Below, piece after piece: positions 7,082-15,554 of a stretch of 64,000 bases of DNA. A program made the translations under genes and the position numbers. Source of the stretch: Pseudomonas urmiensis (GTDB lineage: Bacteria; Pseudomonadota; Gammaproteobacteria; Pseudomonadales; Pseudomonadaceae). Under the pieces are notes generated by a model. That model was not told where the DNA came from. It was given only the letters and a program-made list of their open reading frames with translations, and did not search any database. The DNA is taken from positions 811,001-875,000 of the forward strand of contig NZ_JABWRE020000001.1 in the NCBI RefSeq assembly GCF_014268815.2, in the 5' to 3' direction. Position 1 is the first letter of the stretch. The number at the start of each line of letters is the position of its first letter.

Positions 7082-10000
7082 ATGATCGCCCAGCTGTCGA
7101 CCAGTGCCCCTGCCGTCAACTACCCGGAATTTCTCGAAGCCCTGCGCAGCAGCGGTTTCCGCGGCCAGATCAGTGCCGACTACGCCACCCGTACGGTGCT
7201 CGCCACCGATAACTCGATCTATCAGCGCCTGCCACAGGCGGCGGTGTTCCCGCTCGATGCCGACGATGTGGCCAAGGTGGCCGCACTGATGGGCGAGCCG
7301 CGTTTCCAGCAGATCAAGCTGACCCCGCGTGGCGGTGGTACCGGCACCAACGGCCAGTCGCTGACTGACGGCATCGTCGTCGACCTGTCGCGGCATATGA
7401 ACCAGATCCTGGAGATCAACGTCGAGCAGCGCTGGGTGCGCGTCCAGGCCGGGGTGGTCAAGGATCAGCTCAATGCGGCGCTCAAGCCACACGGCTTGTT
7501 CTTTGCCCCGGAGCTGTCCACCTCCAACCGCGCTACCGTGGGCGGCATGATCAACACCGACGCCAGCGGCCAGGGTAGTTGCACCTACGGCAAGACCCGC
7601 GACCACGTGCTTGAACTGCACAGCGTGTTGCTCGGTGGCGAGCGCCTGCATAGCCTGCCGATCGACGATGCGGCGCTGGAGCAGGCTTGCGCCGCGCCGG
7701 GCCGTGCTGGCGAGGTCTATCGGGTTGCCCGCGACATCCAGCAGAACCAGGCCGAGCTGATCGAAAGCACCTTCCCCAAGCTCAATCGCTGCCTGACCGG
7801 CTACGACCTGGCGCACCTGCGCGACGAGCAGGGCCGCTTCAACCTCAATAGCGTACTGTGCGGCGCCGAGGGCTCGCTGGGCTACGTGGTCGAGGCCAAG
7901 CTCAATGTGCTGCCGATCCCCAAGTACGCAGTGCTGGTCAACGTGCGCTACACCAGCTTCATGGATGCCCTGCGAGACGCCAATGCGCTGATGGCGCACA
8001 AGCCACTGTCGATCGAAACCGTCGACTCCAAGGTGCTCATGCTGGCGATGAAAGACATCGTCTGGCACAGCGTTGCCGAGTACTTCCCGGCTGACCCTGA
8101 GCGGCCGACCCTGGGTATCAACCTGATCGAGTTCTGCGGCGACGAGCCGGGCGAGGTCAACGCGCGGGTGCAGGCGTTCATCGCGCATCTGCAGAGCGAC
8201 AAGGGGGTCGAGCGCCTGGGTCATACCCTGGCCGAGGGGGCCGAGGCCGTGACGCGGGTCTACACCATGCGCAAACGCTCGGTGGGCCTGCTGGGCAACG
8301 TCGAGGGCGAGGTGCGGCCGCAGCCGTTTGTCGAAGATACGGCAGTGCCGCCTGAGCAGCTGGCTGACTATATCGCTGACTTCCGTGCGCTGCTCGACAG
8401 CTATGGTCTGGCCTATGGCATGTTTGGCCACGTCGATGCCGGGGTGTTGCACGTGCGTCCGGCCCTGGACATGAAAGACCCGGCCCAGGCGGCGCTGGTC
8501 AAGCCAATCTCGGATGCGGTGGCTGCGCTGACCCAGCGTTACGGCGGTCTGCTGTGGGGCGAGCATGGCAAGGGCCTGCGTTCGGAATACGTGCCGGATT
8601 ACTTCGGCGAGCTGTACCCGTCGCTGCAACGCCTGAAGGGCGCGTTCGACCCGTATAACCAGCTCAACCCAGGCAAGATCTGCACGCCACCGGACAGCGC
8701 CGAAGGCCTGACCAAGGTCGATGGCGTGAGCCTGCGCGGTGATCTTGATCGAACCATCGATGAGCGCGTCTGGCAGAGTTTTGGCAGTGCTGTGCACTGC
8801 AACGGAAATGGCGCCTGCTACAACTACGACCCCAACGACGCCATGTGCCCGTCGTGGAAGGCCACCCGTGAACGGCAACATTCGCCCAAAGGTCGCGCTT
8901 CGCTGATCCGGGAGTGGCTGCGTCTGCAAGGTGCGGCGGATATCGATGTGCTGGCGGCGGCGCGCAGCAAAGTGTCCTGGCTCAAAGGGCTGCCGACCCG
9001 CCTGCGCAATAACCGAGCGCAGAAGCAGGGCCAAGCGGACTTTTCCCACGAGGTGTACGAGGCCATGGCCGGTTGCTTGGCCTGTAAGTCGTGCGCAGGG
9101 CAATGCCCGATCAAGGTCAATGTCCCGGACTTCCGTTCGCGCTTCCTTGAGCTGTACCACGGCCGCTACCAGCGCCCGCTGCGCGATTACCTGATCGGCT
9201 CGCTGGAGTTCAGCATTCCCTATCTTGCCCATGCGCCGGGCCTGTACAACGCGGTGATGGGCTCGACGTGGGTGAGCAAACTGCTGGCGGACAAGATCGG
9301 CATGGTCGACAGCCCACTGATCAGCCGTTTCAACTTCCAGGCCACCCTGAGCCGTTGCCGGGTCGGTGTTGCCAGCGTGCCAGCGCTGCGCGAGCTGACC
9401 CCGGCCCAGCGTGAGCGCAGCATCGTGCTGGTCCAGGATGCCTTTACCCGTTACTTCGAGACGCCGCTGCTGGCCGCGTTCATCGAGCTTGCCCATCGTC
9501 TGGGGCATCGTGTGTTCCTGGCGCCCTACAGCGCCAACGGCAAGCCGCTGCACGTGCAGGGCTTTCTCGGTGCGTTCGCCAAGGCGGCGATCCGCAATGG
9601 TAGCCAGTTGAAGGCGCTGGCCGACTGCGGCGTGCCCTTGGTCGGCCTGGATCCGGCGATGACGCTGGTCTATCGCCAGGAGTATCAGAAGGTGCCTGGC
9701 CTGGAAGATTGCCCGAAGGTGTTGCTACCGCAGGAGTGGTTGATCGATGTGCTACCTGAGCAGGCGGTGGCGGATGCTGGCCACTTCCGCTTGATGGCTC
9801 ATTGCACCGAGAAGACCAACGTGCCGGCCAGTACCAAGCAGTGGGAGCAGGTGTTTGCCCGCATGGGGCTGAAGCTGGTGACCGAGGCGACCGGCTGCTG
9901 CGGGATGTCCGGCACTTATGGGCATGAGGCGCGCAATCAGCAGACGTCGCGGACCATCTTCGAGCAGTCGTGGGCGACCAAGCTGGATAAACAAGGGGAG

Positions 10001-10102
10001 CCGTTGGCGACTGGCTATTCGTGCCGTAGCCAGGTCAAGCGCATGGCCGACAAGCAGATGCGCCATCCGCTGGAGGTGGTGTTGCAGTACGCCCTGCGCT
10101 GA
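7082..10102 (+). CDS. ydiJ: FAD/Fe-S D-2-hydroxyglutarate dehydrogenase, YdiJ type
   Basis: A 1006-residue fused oxidoreductase. Order: FAD-binding domain of the PCMH/FAD_binding_4 type (about 45-270, LTPRGGGTGTNGQSL), FAD-linked oxidase C-terminal domain (about 280-550, FGHVDAGVLHVRP), then an iron-sulfur part with cysteine motifs CYNYDPNDAMC and CLACKSCAGQC near residues 580-680, and CCG-type domains near the end (TGCCGMSGTYGHEA). YdiJ-type enzymes oxidise D-2-hydroxyglutarate, a by-product of serine synthesis, to 2-oxoglutarate and pass electrons to the respiratory chain. The ATG at 7082 follows AAGAGG at a fitting distance; an ATG at 7049 in frame is less likely. REP pair downstream. Confidence 0.88.
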   Translation: MIAQLSTSAPAVNYPEFLEALRSSGFRGQISADYATRTVLATDNSIYQRLPQAAVFPLDADDVAKVAALMGEPRFQQIKLTPRGGGTGTNGQSLTDGIVVDLSRHMNQILEINVEQRWVRVQAGVVKDQLNAALKPHGLFFAPELSTSNRATVGGMINTDASGQGSCTYGKTRDHVLELHSVLLGGERLHSLPIDDAALEQACAAPGRAGEVYRVARDIQQNQAELIESTFPKLNRCLTGYDLAHLRDEQGRFNLNSVLCGAEGSLGYVVEAKLNVLPIPKYAVLVNVRYTSFMDALRDANALMAHKPLSIETVDSKVLMLAMKDIVWHSVAEYFPADPERPTLGINLIEFCGDEPGEVNARVQAFIAHLQSDKGVERLGHTLAEGAEAVTRVYTMRKRSVGLLGNVEGEVRPQPFVEDTAVPPEQLADYIADFRALLDSYGLAYGMFGHVDAGVLHVRPALDMKDPAQAALVKPISDAVAALTQRYGGLLWGEHGKGLRSEYVPDYFGELYPSLQRLKGAFDPYNQLNPGKICTPPDSAEGLTKVDGVSLRGDLDRTIDERVWQSFGSAVHCNGNGACYNYDPNDAMCPSWKATRERQHSPKGRASLIREWLRLQGAADIDVLAAARSKVSWLKGLPTRLRNNRAQKQGQADFSHEVYEAMAGCLACKSCAGQCPIKVNVPDFRSRFLELYHGRYQRPLRDYLIGSLEFSIPYLAHAPGLYNAVMGSTWVSKLLADKIGMVDSPLISRFNFQATLSRCRVGVASVPALRELTPAQRERSIVLVQDAFTRYFETPLLAAFIELAHRLGHRVFLAPYSANGKPLHVQGFLGAFAKAAIRNGSQLKALADCGVPLVGLDPAMTLVYRQEYQKVPGLEDCPKVLLPQEWLIDVLPEQAVADAGHFRLMAHCTEKTNVPASTKQWEQVFARMGLKLVTEATGCCGMSGTYGHEARNQQTSRTIFEQSWATKLDKQGEPLATGYSCRSQVKRMADKQMRHPLEVVLQYALR

Positions 10103-10112
10103 CCCTCAAGCG

Positions 10113-10168
10113 CATCGCGGGGCAAGCCCGCTCCTACAGATCTGTGGGAGCGGGCTTGCCCCGCGATG
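10113..10168. repeat. REP palindrome pair between ydiJ and the MFS gene
   Basis: Two REP arms, catcgcggggcaagcccgct and its inverse, almost touch, forming a 56-bp near-perfect palindrome between the convergent gene ends (10102 and 10174). It may serve as a bidirectional 3' hairpin; no T-run terminator is seen here. Confidence 0.92.
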
Positions 10169-10173
10169 GCCAT

Positions 10174-11361
10174 TCAGGCTTGGCGCAACCGCCGCGCCTG
10201 GCGGTACAGATACAGGCTCAGCACCAGCCCGCAAGCCGAGGCCGCTGCGGCAAACAGAAACATCGAGGCAAAGCCAAACCCAGATGCCACTGCGCCCACC
10301 AGCGGCCCGGTAATGCCCAGCGACAGATCGATGAACAGCGAATACGCCCCCACCGCGGCGCCGCGGTTGGCTGCTGATACCTGATTCACCGCCTCGACCC
10401 CCAGTGCCGGGAAGACCAGCGAGAAGCCAAACCCACTCAACGCAGCGCCCGCCAAGGCAATCTCGGCACTCGGCGCCTGCCACAGCATCAGCAACCCCAG
10501 GGTTTCCACCGACAGGCAGGCAATTGCCATCCGGAAGCCGCCGATGCGGTTGATCAGGTTGCCGAACAACAGTCGAGCACTGATAAAGCTGGCGCCAAAC
10601 AGGCTCAGGGTCAATGCGGCATTGGGCCAGTCGCGGCTGGCGTAGTACAGGGTGATGAAGGTGGCGATGGTGCCAAAACCGATCGAGCCCAGGGCCAGCC
10701 CCGAGCCGTGCGGAAACACCTTGCCCAGCACCTGCAAAAACGGCAGGCGCACACCGCTGACAATGGGCGCGGCGCGCTTGGGCCATGCCAGCAGCAGGCC
10801 CGTCACTGCCAGCAGGATGATGCTCACGCCCATGCTCCACAGCCCCCACTGCTTGACCATCAGCACTCCCAGCGGGGCGCCGACGGCCAGCGCGCCGTAG
10901 CTGGCGATACCGTTCCAGGAGATTACCTTGGCGGTATTGTGCGCGCCCACTCGGCCGATACCCCAGCCGATCGAGCCGGAGCCGACCAGGCTTTCTGCGC
11001 TGCCCAATACCAGTCGGCCAATCAACAGGCAGGTCAGGCTGAGCCATGGCATGTGGTTGAGAAAACTGCAGGCGAGCATGAACACGCCGCTCAGGCCGCA
11101 GCCGAACAGGCCATACATGACCGCTTTTTTGCTGCCCAGGTTGTCGATGATGCGGCTGGCCGTGGGGCGGCTGAGCAAGGTGGCGAGGTACTGCACGCTG
11201 ATCACCAGGCCCGCGACTACTGCGCTAAAGCCCAGTTCGTTATGCACATAGCCCGGCAGTACGGCCAAGGGGATGCCGATGTTCAGGTAGCCGATAAAGG
11301 TGAAGATGACGATCGAGACGACTTGCAGGGTGACCGCAAGGGGGCGCGGTGAATCGGGCAT
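10174..11361 (-). CDS. MFS transporter, YhhS/YfcJ type
   Basis: A 395-residue inner-membrane protein with about 12 hydrophobic helices. The loop [22 protein letters not shown] and the [21 protein letters not shown] cytoplasmic loop are hallmarks of the YhhS/YfcJ group of major facilitator exporters, whose substrates are poorly known (arabinose and drug export have been suggested for relatives). The gene stands alone, convergent with ydiJ, with its start facing a small acidic gene on the same strand about 90 bp upstream. Substrate cannot be told from the sequence. Confidence 0.88.
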   Translation of the reverse strand: MPDSPRPLAVTLQVVSIVIFTFIGYLNIGIPLAVLPGYVHNELGFSAVVAGLVISVQYLATLLSRPTASRIIDNLGSKKAVMYGLFGCGLSGVFMLACSFLNHMPWLSLTCLLIGRLVLGSAESLVGSGSIGWGIGRVGAHNTAKVISWNGIASYGALAVGAPLGVLMVKQWGLWSMGVSIILLAVTGLLLAWPKRAAPIVSGVRLPFLQVLGKVFPHGSGLALGSIGFGTIATFITLYYASRDWPNAALTLSLFGASFISARLLFGNLINRIGGFRMAIACLSVETLGLLMLWQAPSAEIALAGAALSGFGFSLVFPALGVEAVNQVSAANRGAAVGAYSLFIDLSLGITGPLVGAVASGFGFASMFLFAAAASACGLVLSLYLYRQARRLRQA

Positions 11362-11454
11362 GGAGGGTCTTCGTGGCAGGGGATCTGGACGGTGTGAAAA
11401 CGTGATGACGTGGGAGTTCCCGAAGGTCAGCCGTTTTCACACTGTCGTGCGCGG

Positions 11455-11583
11455 TTATTCCTGATCAGCGCTGGATGTATCGTCGCCATCCTGCTCGACG
11501 GCAGGCGTCGGCTCGGAGTGGGCGGCAACGGTTTGCTCTTCGGGGTTCAGGCTTGGGAAGGGAAGATTCGGGATTTCATGCAT
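11455..11583 (-). CDS. Small acidic hypothetical protein, 42 residues
   Basis: Reading the minus strand from 11583 gives MHEIPNLPFPSLNPEEQ and then an acidic tail rich in E, D, S, T ending SADQE. A ribosome site (GAGGA) lies about eight bases before the ATG. The MHEIPNLPFPSL start looks conserved in pseudomonads from memory. There is no signal peptide or helix; it is likely a disordered small protein. It lies between two minus-strand genes, upstream of the MFS gene. Function unknown. Confidence 0.6.
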   Translation of the reverse strand: MHEIPNLPFPSLNPEEQTVAAHSEPTPAVEQDGDDTSSADQE

Positions 11584-11756
11584 CTCGACGTTCCTCGCAA
11601 GTGTGAGTGAAAAGGCTGCGCCAGGCGCGTTTATGGCTTTGGAAAGCTGGGGCAGGATACAGCAGTCTGCATGACAGTTTGAACTTTTTGCCTGTCAGTT
11701 GTCGGTTTTGCGGGCGGATACCGGACGGCAACGGGTCGGTTGGCCCTTCTAAATGC

Positions 11757-11829
11757 AATCGCGGGGCACGCCCGCTCCCGCGCGCCTGCTTCATTGCGCA
11801 GGGCGTAGGAGCGGGCTTGCCCCGCGATC
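11757..11829. repeat. REP palindrome pair after phhB
   Basis: One diverged arm (atcgcggggcacgcccgctc) and one standard arm (gagcgggcttgccccgcgat) face each other 14 bp downstream of the phhB stop on the minus strand. Confidence 0.88.
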
Positions 11830-11843
11830 AGAGGTGTAGCGAG

Positions 11844-12200
11844 TTACTTGCGGCCTTCAGCCGTCTCGGCAACTTTGTCAGTGCGCGCGCACATGATGAA
11901 GTCGTTGCGATGCAGGCCCTTGATCGAGTGGCTCCACCAGGTCACGGTGACTTTGCCCCACTCGGTCAGCAGGCCTGGGTGGTGACCTTCGGCTTCGGCA
12001 ATTTCGCCAACGGCATTGGTGAACGCCAGCGCGTGCTTGAAGTTCTTGAACAGGAAAACCCGCTCAAGCTCCATGTGGCCGTCACGCACTTCGATGTTCC
12101 AGTCCGGGATCTCGCGGATCAGCTGCGCCAATTCTTCATCGCTGACTTTCGGCGCATCGGCGCGGCAGGCTTCGCAGTGGGCTTGGTTCAAGGCATTCAT
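11844..12200 (-). CDS. phhB: Pterin-4-alpha-carbinolamine dehydratase
   Basis: PhhB dehydrates 4a-carbinolamine tetrahydrobiopterin so that the pterin cofactor of phenylalanine hydroxylase is regenerated. The 118-residue product has the family motif [20 protein letters not shown] with the active-site histidines, usual length for the family. I chose the ATG at 12200 ([12 protein letters not shown]), which gives the usual protein; an in-frame ATG exists at 12233 but overlaps close to phhA. It follows phhA by 39 bp, as one operon. There is no phhC aminotransferase after it, unlike the phhABC layout I recall for P. aeruginosa. Confidence 0.95.
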   Translation of the reverse strand: MNALNQAHCEACRADAPKVSDEELAQLIREIPDWNIEVRDGHMELERVFLFKNFKHALAFTNAVGEIAEAEGHHPGLLTEWGKVTVTWWSHSIKGLHRNDFIMCARTDKVAETAEGRK

Positions 12201-12239
12201 GGGTGTCATTCCGGTTTGAGTTGTTATCGTCAAGGCGGC

Positions 12240-13028
12240 TCAGGCAGCGACCTTGGGTGGAAACTTCGGCGCGTGCAGGCCCAGCTGCATGCCCTGGTGG
12301 ACCATGCCCATGATGTCTTCGTGGGCCAGGTCGAACAGGCGCTTGAGGTTCGGCAGAACGAAATACAGCGGCTGCAGGATGTCGATCCGATACGGCGTGC
12401 GCATGGCTTCGATTGGGTCGAACGCCTGGTGTTCCGGCTCGTTCGACAGGCTGTAGACGGTCTCCTTGGGCGAGGAGAGGATGCCACCGCCATAGATCTT
12501 GCGACCTTGCGGGGTGTCCATCAGGCCGAACTCGATGGTCATCCAGTACAGACGCGCCAGGTACACCCGCTCTTCCTTGGTCGCGGCCAGGCCGAGCTTG
12601 CCATAGGTGTGGGTGAATTCGGCGAACCAAGGGTTGGTCAGCAGAGGGCAGTGGCCAAAGATCTCGTGGAAGATGTCCGGCTCTTGCAGGTAGTCGAGCT
12701 CTTCCGGGGTGCGGATGAAGGTAGCCACCGGGAAGCGCTTGCTGGCGAGCAGTTCGAAGAAGGTCTGGAAGGGGATCAGCGCCGGGACGCGGGCGACCTG
12801 CCAGCCCGTGGTAGCGCCCAGTACCTTGTTGATTTCGCCCAGCTGCGGGATGCGGTCATGGGGCAGCTTGAGCTGCTCGATGCCGTCCAGGTATTCCTGG
12901 CAGGCCCGGCCTTCGATCACCTTCAATTGACGGGTGATCAGGGTGTTCCATACCGCATGCTCTTGCTGCGGGTAGTCGATAAAGCCGTGCGCGTCGGGCT
13001 CGCGTGCCACGTACTGCGTCTGTTTCAT
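12240..13028 (-). CDS. phhA: Phenylalanine 4-monooxygenase
   Basis: PhhA uses O2 and a tetrahydropterin to turn phenylalanine into tyrosine in the cytoplasm, the entry to the homogentisate route. The 262-residue length matches the bacterial enzyme. The iron ligands are visible: two His in DIFHEIFGHCPLL (about residues 119-131) and the Glu in YWMTIEFGLM (about 165). It is divergent from phhR, and an A-rich motif (13054-13061) plus a TyrR/PhhR-like box (13151-13168) lie in the shared 260-bp gap. Confidence 0.97.
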   Translation of the reverse strand: MKQTQYVAREPDAHGFIDYPQQEHAVWNTLITRQLKVIEGRACQEYLDGIEQLKLPHDRIPQLGEINKVLGATTGWQVARVPALIPFQTFFELLASKRFPVATFIRTPEELDYLQEPDIFHEIFGHCPLLTNPWFAEFTHTYGKLGLAATKEERVYLARLYWMTIEFGLMDTPQGRKIYGGGILSSPKETVYSLSNEPEHQAFDPIEAMRTPYRIDILQPLYFVLPNLKRLFDLAHEDIMGMVHQGMQLGLHAPKFPPKVAA

Positions 13029-13053
13029 GTGGCTCTCCTGGTGAGGGCGGTCT

Positions 13054-13061
13054 TTCTTGTT
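13054..13061 (-). promoter_or_regulatory. CA motif (Hfq/Crc-type) before phhA
   Basis: On the minus strand AACAAGAA lies 25 bases before the phhA ATG and fits AANAANAA. Presence is direct; control by Hfq/Crc is inferred. Confidence 0.5.
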
Positions 13062-13150
13062 ATGGATGCGACATGCCCTAGGAATAGCCCTTCAGCGCAG
13101 CCTTTGCACCGGGTGTGGGGTGTTTGCTGATCAGGTGAAGCGGGTGATTT

Positions 13151-13168
13151 CGTAACGTAAATTTTACA
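13151..13168. promoter_or_regulatory. Candidate PhhR (TyrR-type) operator
   Basis: CGTAAC-N6-TTTACA resembles the TyrR/PhhR box TGTAAA-N6-TTTACA; one half is exact, the other matches 4 of 6. It sits between phhA and phhR, about 120 bp from each start. PhhR of P. putida is known to bind two sites upstream of phhA; a clear second site was not found by eye. Confidence 0.5.
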
Positions 13169-13288
13169 AAAAAGCGCTTATCCCGGAAAATCACGGAGAT
13201 CCGGCTGACCTTTTACCTGAATTTGTCAGCTTATCTTTACGACTTTTACGCGTGCCGATGAAAAAATCGGCGGCTTCGGGACATTTCC

Positions 13289-14848
13289 ATGCGTATCAAA
13301 GTGCATTGCCAGAACCGCATCGGCATTTTGCGAGACATCCTCAACCTGTTGGTCGAGTACGGCATCAACGTGCTGCGCGGCGAGGTTGGCGGCGACCACG
13401 GCAATGCCATCTACCTGCATTGTCCGAACCTGGTGAACCTGCAGTTCCAAGCCTTGCGGCCGAAATTCGAAGCGATCGCCGGGGTGTTCGGCGTCAAGCG
13501 CGTCGGCCTGATGCCCAGCGAGCGTCGGCATATGGAGCTCAATGCGTTATTGGGTGCATTGGAGTTCCCGGTGCTGTCGATCGACATGGGCGGCAGTATC
13601 GTGGCGGCCAACCGTGCGGCGGCGCAGTTGCTTGGGGTGCGGGTCGATGAGGTGCCAGGCCTGCCGCTGGCGCGCTACGTCGAGGACTTCGACCTGCCCG
13701 AGCTGGTGCGGGCGAACAAGTCGCGCATCAATGGCCTGCGCATCAAGGTCAAGGGGGATGTGTTTCTCGCCGACATCGCCCCGTTGCAGTCCGAGCATGA
13801 CGAAAGCGAGGCGTTGGCCGGGGCGGTGCTGACCTTGCATCGCGCCGACCGCATTGGCGAGCGCATCTATAACGTGCGCAAGCAGGAGCTGCGCGGATTC
13901 GACAGTATTTTCCAGAGCTCGCGGGTGATGGCCGCCGTGGTGCGCGAAGCGCGGCGCATGGCGCCGTTGGATGCGCCGTTGTTGATCGAGGGCGAAACAG
14001 GCACTGGCAAGGAGTTGCTGGCGCGTGCCTGCCACTTGGCCAGCCCGCGTGGGCAGGCGCCGCTGATGGCGCTCAACTGCGCGGGGTTGCCGGAGTCGAT
14101 GGCCGAAACCGAGCTGTTTGGCTATGGTCCGGGCGCTTTCGAGGGCGCGCGCGCGGAGGGCAAGCTGGGGCTGCTGGAACTGACCGCAGGAGGCACGCTG
14201 TTCCTTGATGGGGTGGCCGAAATGAGCCCGCGCCTACAGGTCAAGTTGCTGCGTTTCTTGCAGGATGGTTGCTTTCGCCGGGTGGGCAGCGATGAAGAGG
14301 TGTATCTGGATGTGCGGGTCATTTGCGCCACCCAGGTCGACCTGTCCGAGCTGTGCGCGCGGGGCGAATTCCGCCAGGACCTGTACCACCGCTTGAATGT
14401 GCTGTCGCTGCATATCCCGCCGCTACGAGAGTGCATGGATGGCCTCGAAGGCCTGGTGCAGCACTTTCTCGATCAAGCCAGCCGGCAGATTGGCTGCCCG
14501 ATGCCGCGCCTGGCGCCCGCCGCCATGGAAAAACTCAGCCACTACCATTGGCCGGGTAATGTGCGGCAATTGGAGAACGTTTTATTCCAGGCTGTTTCAT
14601 TATGTGAAGGCGGGCTGGTGAAGAGCGAACATATTCGTCTGCCGGATTATGGCGTGCGCCAACCGTTGGGGGAGTTTTCGTTGGAAGGGGAACTTTCGCA
14701 GATTGTCGGCCGCTTTGAAAAAGCGGTGCTGGAAAGTTTGCTTGGCGAATACCCAAGTAGTCGGGCATTAGGCAAAAGACTGGGGGTTTCGCATACAACC
14801 ATTGCCAACAAGTTGCGTGAATACGCCTTGGGCAAATCGTCCGAGTAA
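13289..14848 (+). CDS. phhR: PhhR/TyrR-type regulator of aromatic amino acid catabolism
   Basis: A 519-residue activator of phhAB that responds to aromatic amino acids. Domains: ACT (about 1-70, MRIKVHCQNRIGILRDIL), PAS (about 80-150), AAA+ ATPase (about 205-430, Walker A GETGTGKE, later LDGVAEMSPRLQ) and a Fis-type helix-turn-helix at the end (LGKRLGVSHTTIANKLREY). The sigma-54 contact loop GAFTGA is replaced by GAFEGA, as in TyrR-like proteins that work with sigma-70. It is divergent from phhA. Only weak Shine-Dalgarno bases precede the ATG. Confidence 0.95.
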   Translation: MRIKVHCQNRIGILRDILNLLVEYGINVLRGEVGGDHGNAIYLHCPNLVNLQFQALRPKFEAIAGVFGVKRVGLMPSERRHMELNALLGALEFPVLSIDMGGSIVAANRAAAQLLGVRVDEVPGLPLARYVEDFDLPELVRANKSRINGLRIKVKGDVFLADIAPLQSEHDESEALAGAVLTLHRADRIGERIYNVRKQELRGFDSIFQSSRVMAAVVREARRMAPLDAPLLIEGETGTGKELLARACHLASPRGQAPLMALNCAGLPESMAETELFGYGPGAFEGARAEGKLGLLELTAGGTLFLDGVAEMSPRLQVKLLRFLQDGCFRRVGSDEEVYLDVRVICATQVDLSELCARGEFRQDLYHRLNVLSLHIPPLRECMDGLEGLVQHFLDQASRQIGCPMPRLAPAAMEKLSHYHWPGNVRQLENVLFQAVSLCEGGLVKSEHIRLPDYGVRQPLGEFSLEGELSQIVGRFEKAVLESLLGEYPSSRALGKRLGVSHTTIANKLREYALGKSSE

Positions 14849-14857
14849 ACAGTTGAA

Positions 14858-14876
14858 GGGGCCGCTAAGCGGCCCC
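14858..14876. terminator. Hairpin between phhR and the DUF2790 gene
   Basis: A perfect 8-bp stem GGGGCCGC / GCGGCCCC with a 3-base loop lies between the convergent genes. No T-run follows, so it may act as a 3' stabiliser or a weak terminator in both directions. Confidence 0.65.
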
Positions 14877-14887
14877 ATTCACAGGGA

Positions 14888-15145
14888 TCAACCGTTGGAG
14901 CAACCGTTACCCATCACGCGGTATTCGAGAATGTGCTTCTGGCCCTTGGAGTCCTCGTAGGTCATGCGGGCGGGCACTACTTCACAGACGTTAGGCACTT
15001 CGCTCATGGACAGCACACGGGCAATGTCCAAGTGCTGCGAGTAACTGTACTGTTCAACCGGAATCTGCTCGACATCGTTTGCAACTTCGTCGGCCATCGC
15101 CGCGCTGCAAAGACCGCCAAGTACCAATACCAGTAACGCTTTCAT
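14888..15145 (-). CDS. Small periplasmic DUF2790-type protein
   Basis: An 85-residue protein with a signal peptide (MKALLVLVLGGLCSAAMA, cleavage likely before DEV). The mature part has two cysteines (about residues 54 and 82) that could form a disulfide, and the features of the DUF2790 family, small secreted proteins common in Pseudomonas and often induced by metals or stress. The ATG at 15145 follows AGGTAA; a TTG two codons earlier also reads in frame. It is convergent with phhR and divergent from acsA. Function unknown. Confidence 0.8.
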   Translation of the reverse strand: MKALLVLVLGGLCSAAMADEVANDVEQIPVEQYSYSQHLDIARVLSMSEVPNVCEVVPARMTYEDSKGQKHILEYRVMGNGCSNG

Positions 15146-15554
15146 TTTCAATTTACCTGTCTAAGGTCGTGAGGGGGCACGCGGCGCTTGTGACGCCGCG
15201 AGTACAACGAGTGTTTAACTATCGGGATGAAGAGGGGATTAACGTTGCCTTCGTGGGGGCTGTTACCAGAAGTTAATCGCCTTGCCGTTGCTGGCGAGGT
15301 GAATTTTATGGCCCGGCCTACAGCTGAAACAGTGGGGGTTTTGATAAAGACTGTTGACAGAATCTGTAACAATCGCCGGGAAAGCAGCTTTTGATTACTG
15401 GTCGAATGCCGGTGTTGTGCGGGCTAGAGCGGTTGCGCGAAACCTCTGCGGCGAAGGAGGGGCTTGCTACTACCAACGTCGAATGGCCTTAGCCGCTCTG
15501 GTACAGTTACAAACGGTTCCATACAAAAACAACTATTACACCGAGGTAACACAG
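15146..15554. other. Intergenic region upstream of acsA
   Basis: About 400 bp without a supported gene, holding the divergent start regions of the DUF2790 gene and acsA. A TTGACA is seen at 15353-15358 but without a clear -10 box at the right distance. The open frame from 15354 that runs into acsA has unlike codon use before 15555 and is not taken as the start. Confidence 0.5.
15525..15532 (+). promoter_or_regulatory. CA motif (Hfq/Crc-type) before acsA
   Basis: AAAAACAA lies 22 bases before the acsA ATG, ahead of the ribosome site GAGGTAA. The same motif at the same distance occurs before bkdA1. Function inferred. Confidence 0.55.

Noticed and set aside
7064..9553. An 829-codon open frame antisense to ydiJ
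   Set aside because: Same shadow effect; no ribosome site, no domain, composition typical of antisense frames (many H, Q, R, A).
13029..13140. A -24/-12 look-alike (GG-N10-GC) upstream of phhA
   Set aside because: Only the GG and GC fit, the rest of TGGCAC and TTGC is poor, and PhhR lacks the GAFTGA loop needed to drive sigma-54. Known work on P. putida places phhA under sigma-70.
15353..15358. TTGACA as a -35 box for acsA
   Set aside because: No acceptable -10 box lies 16-18 bp downstream, so a promoter cannot be claimed.
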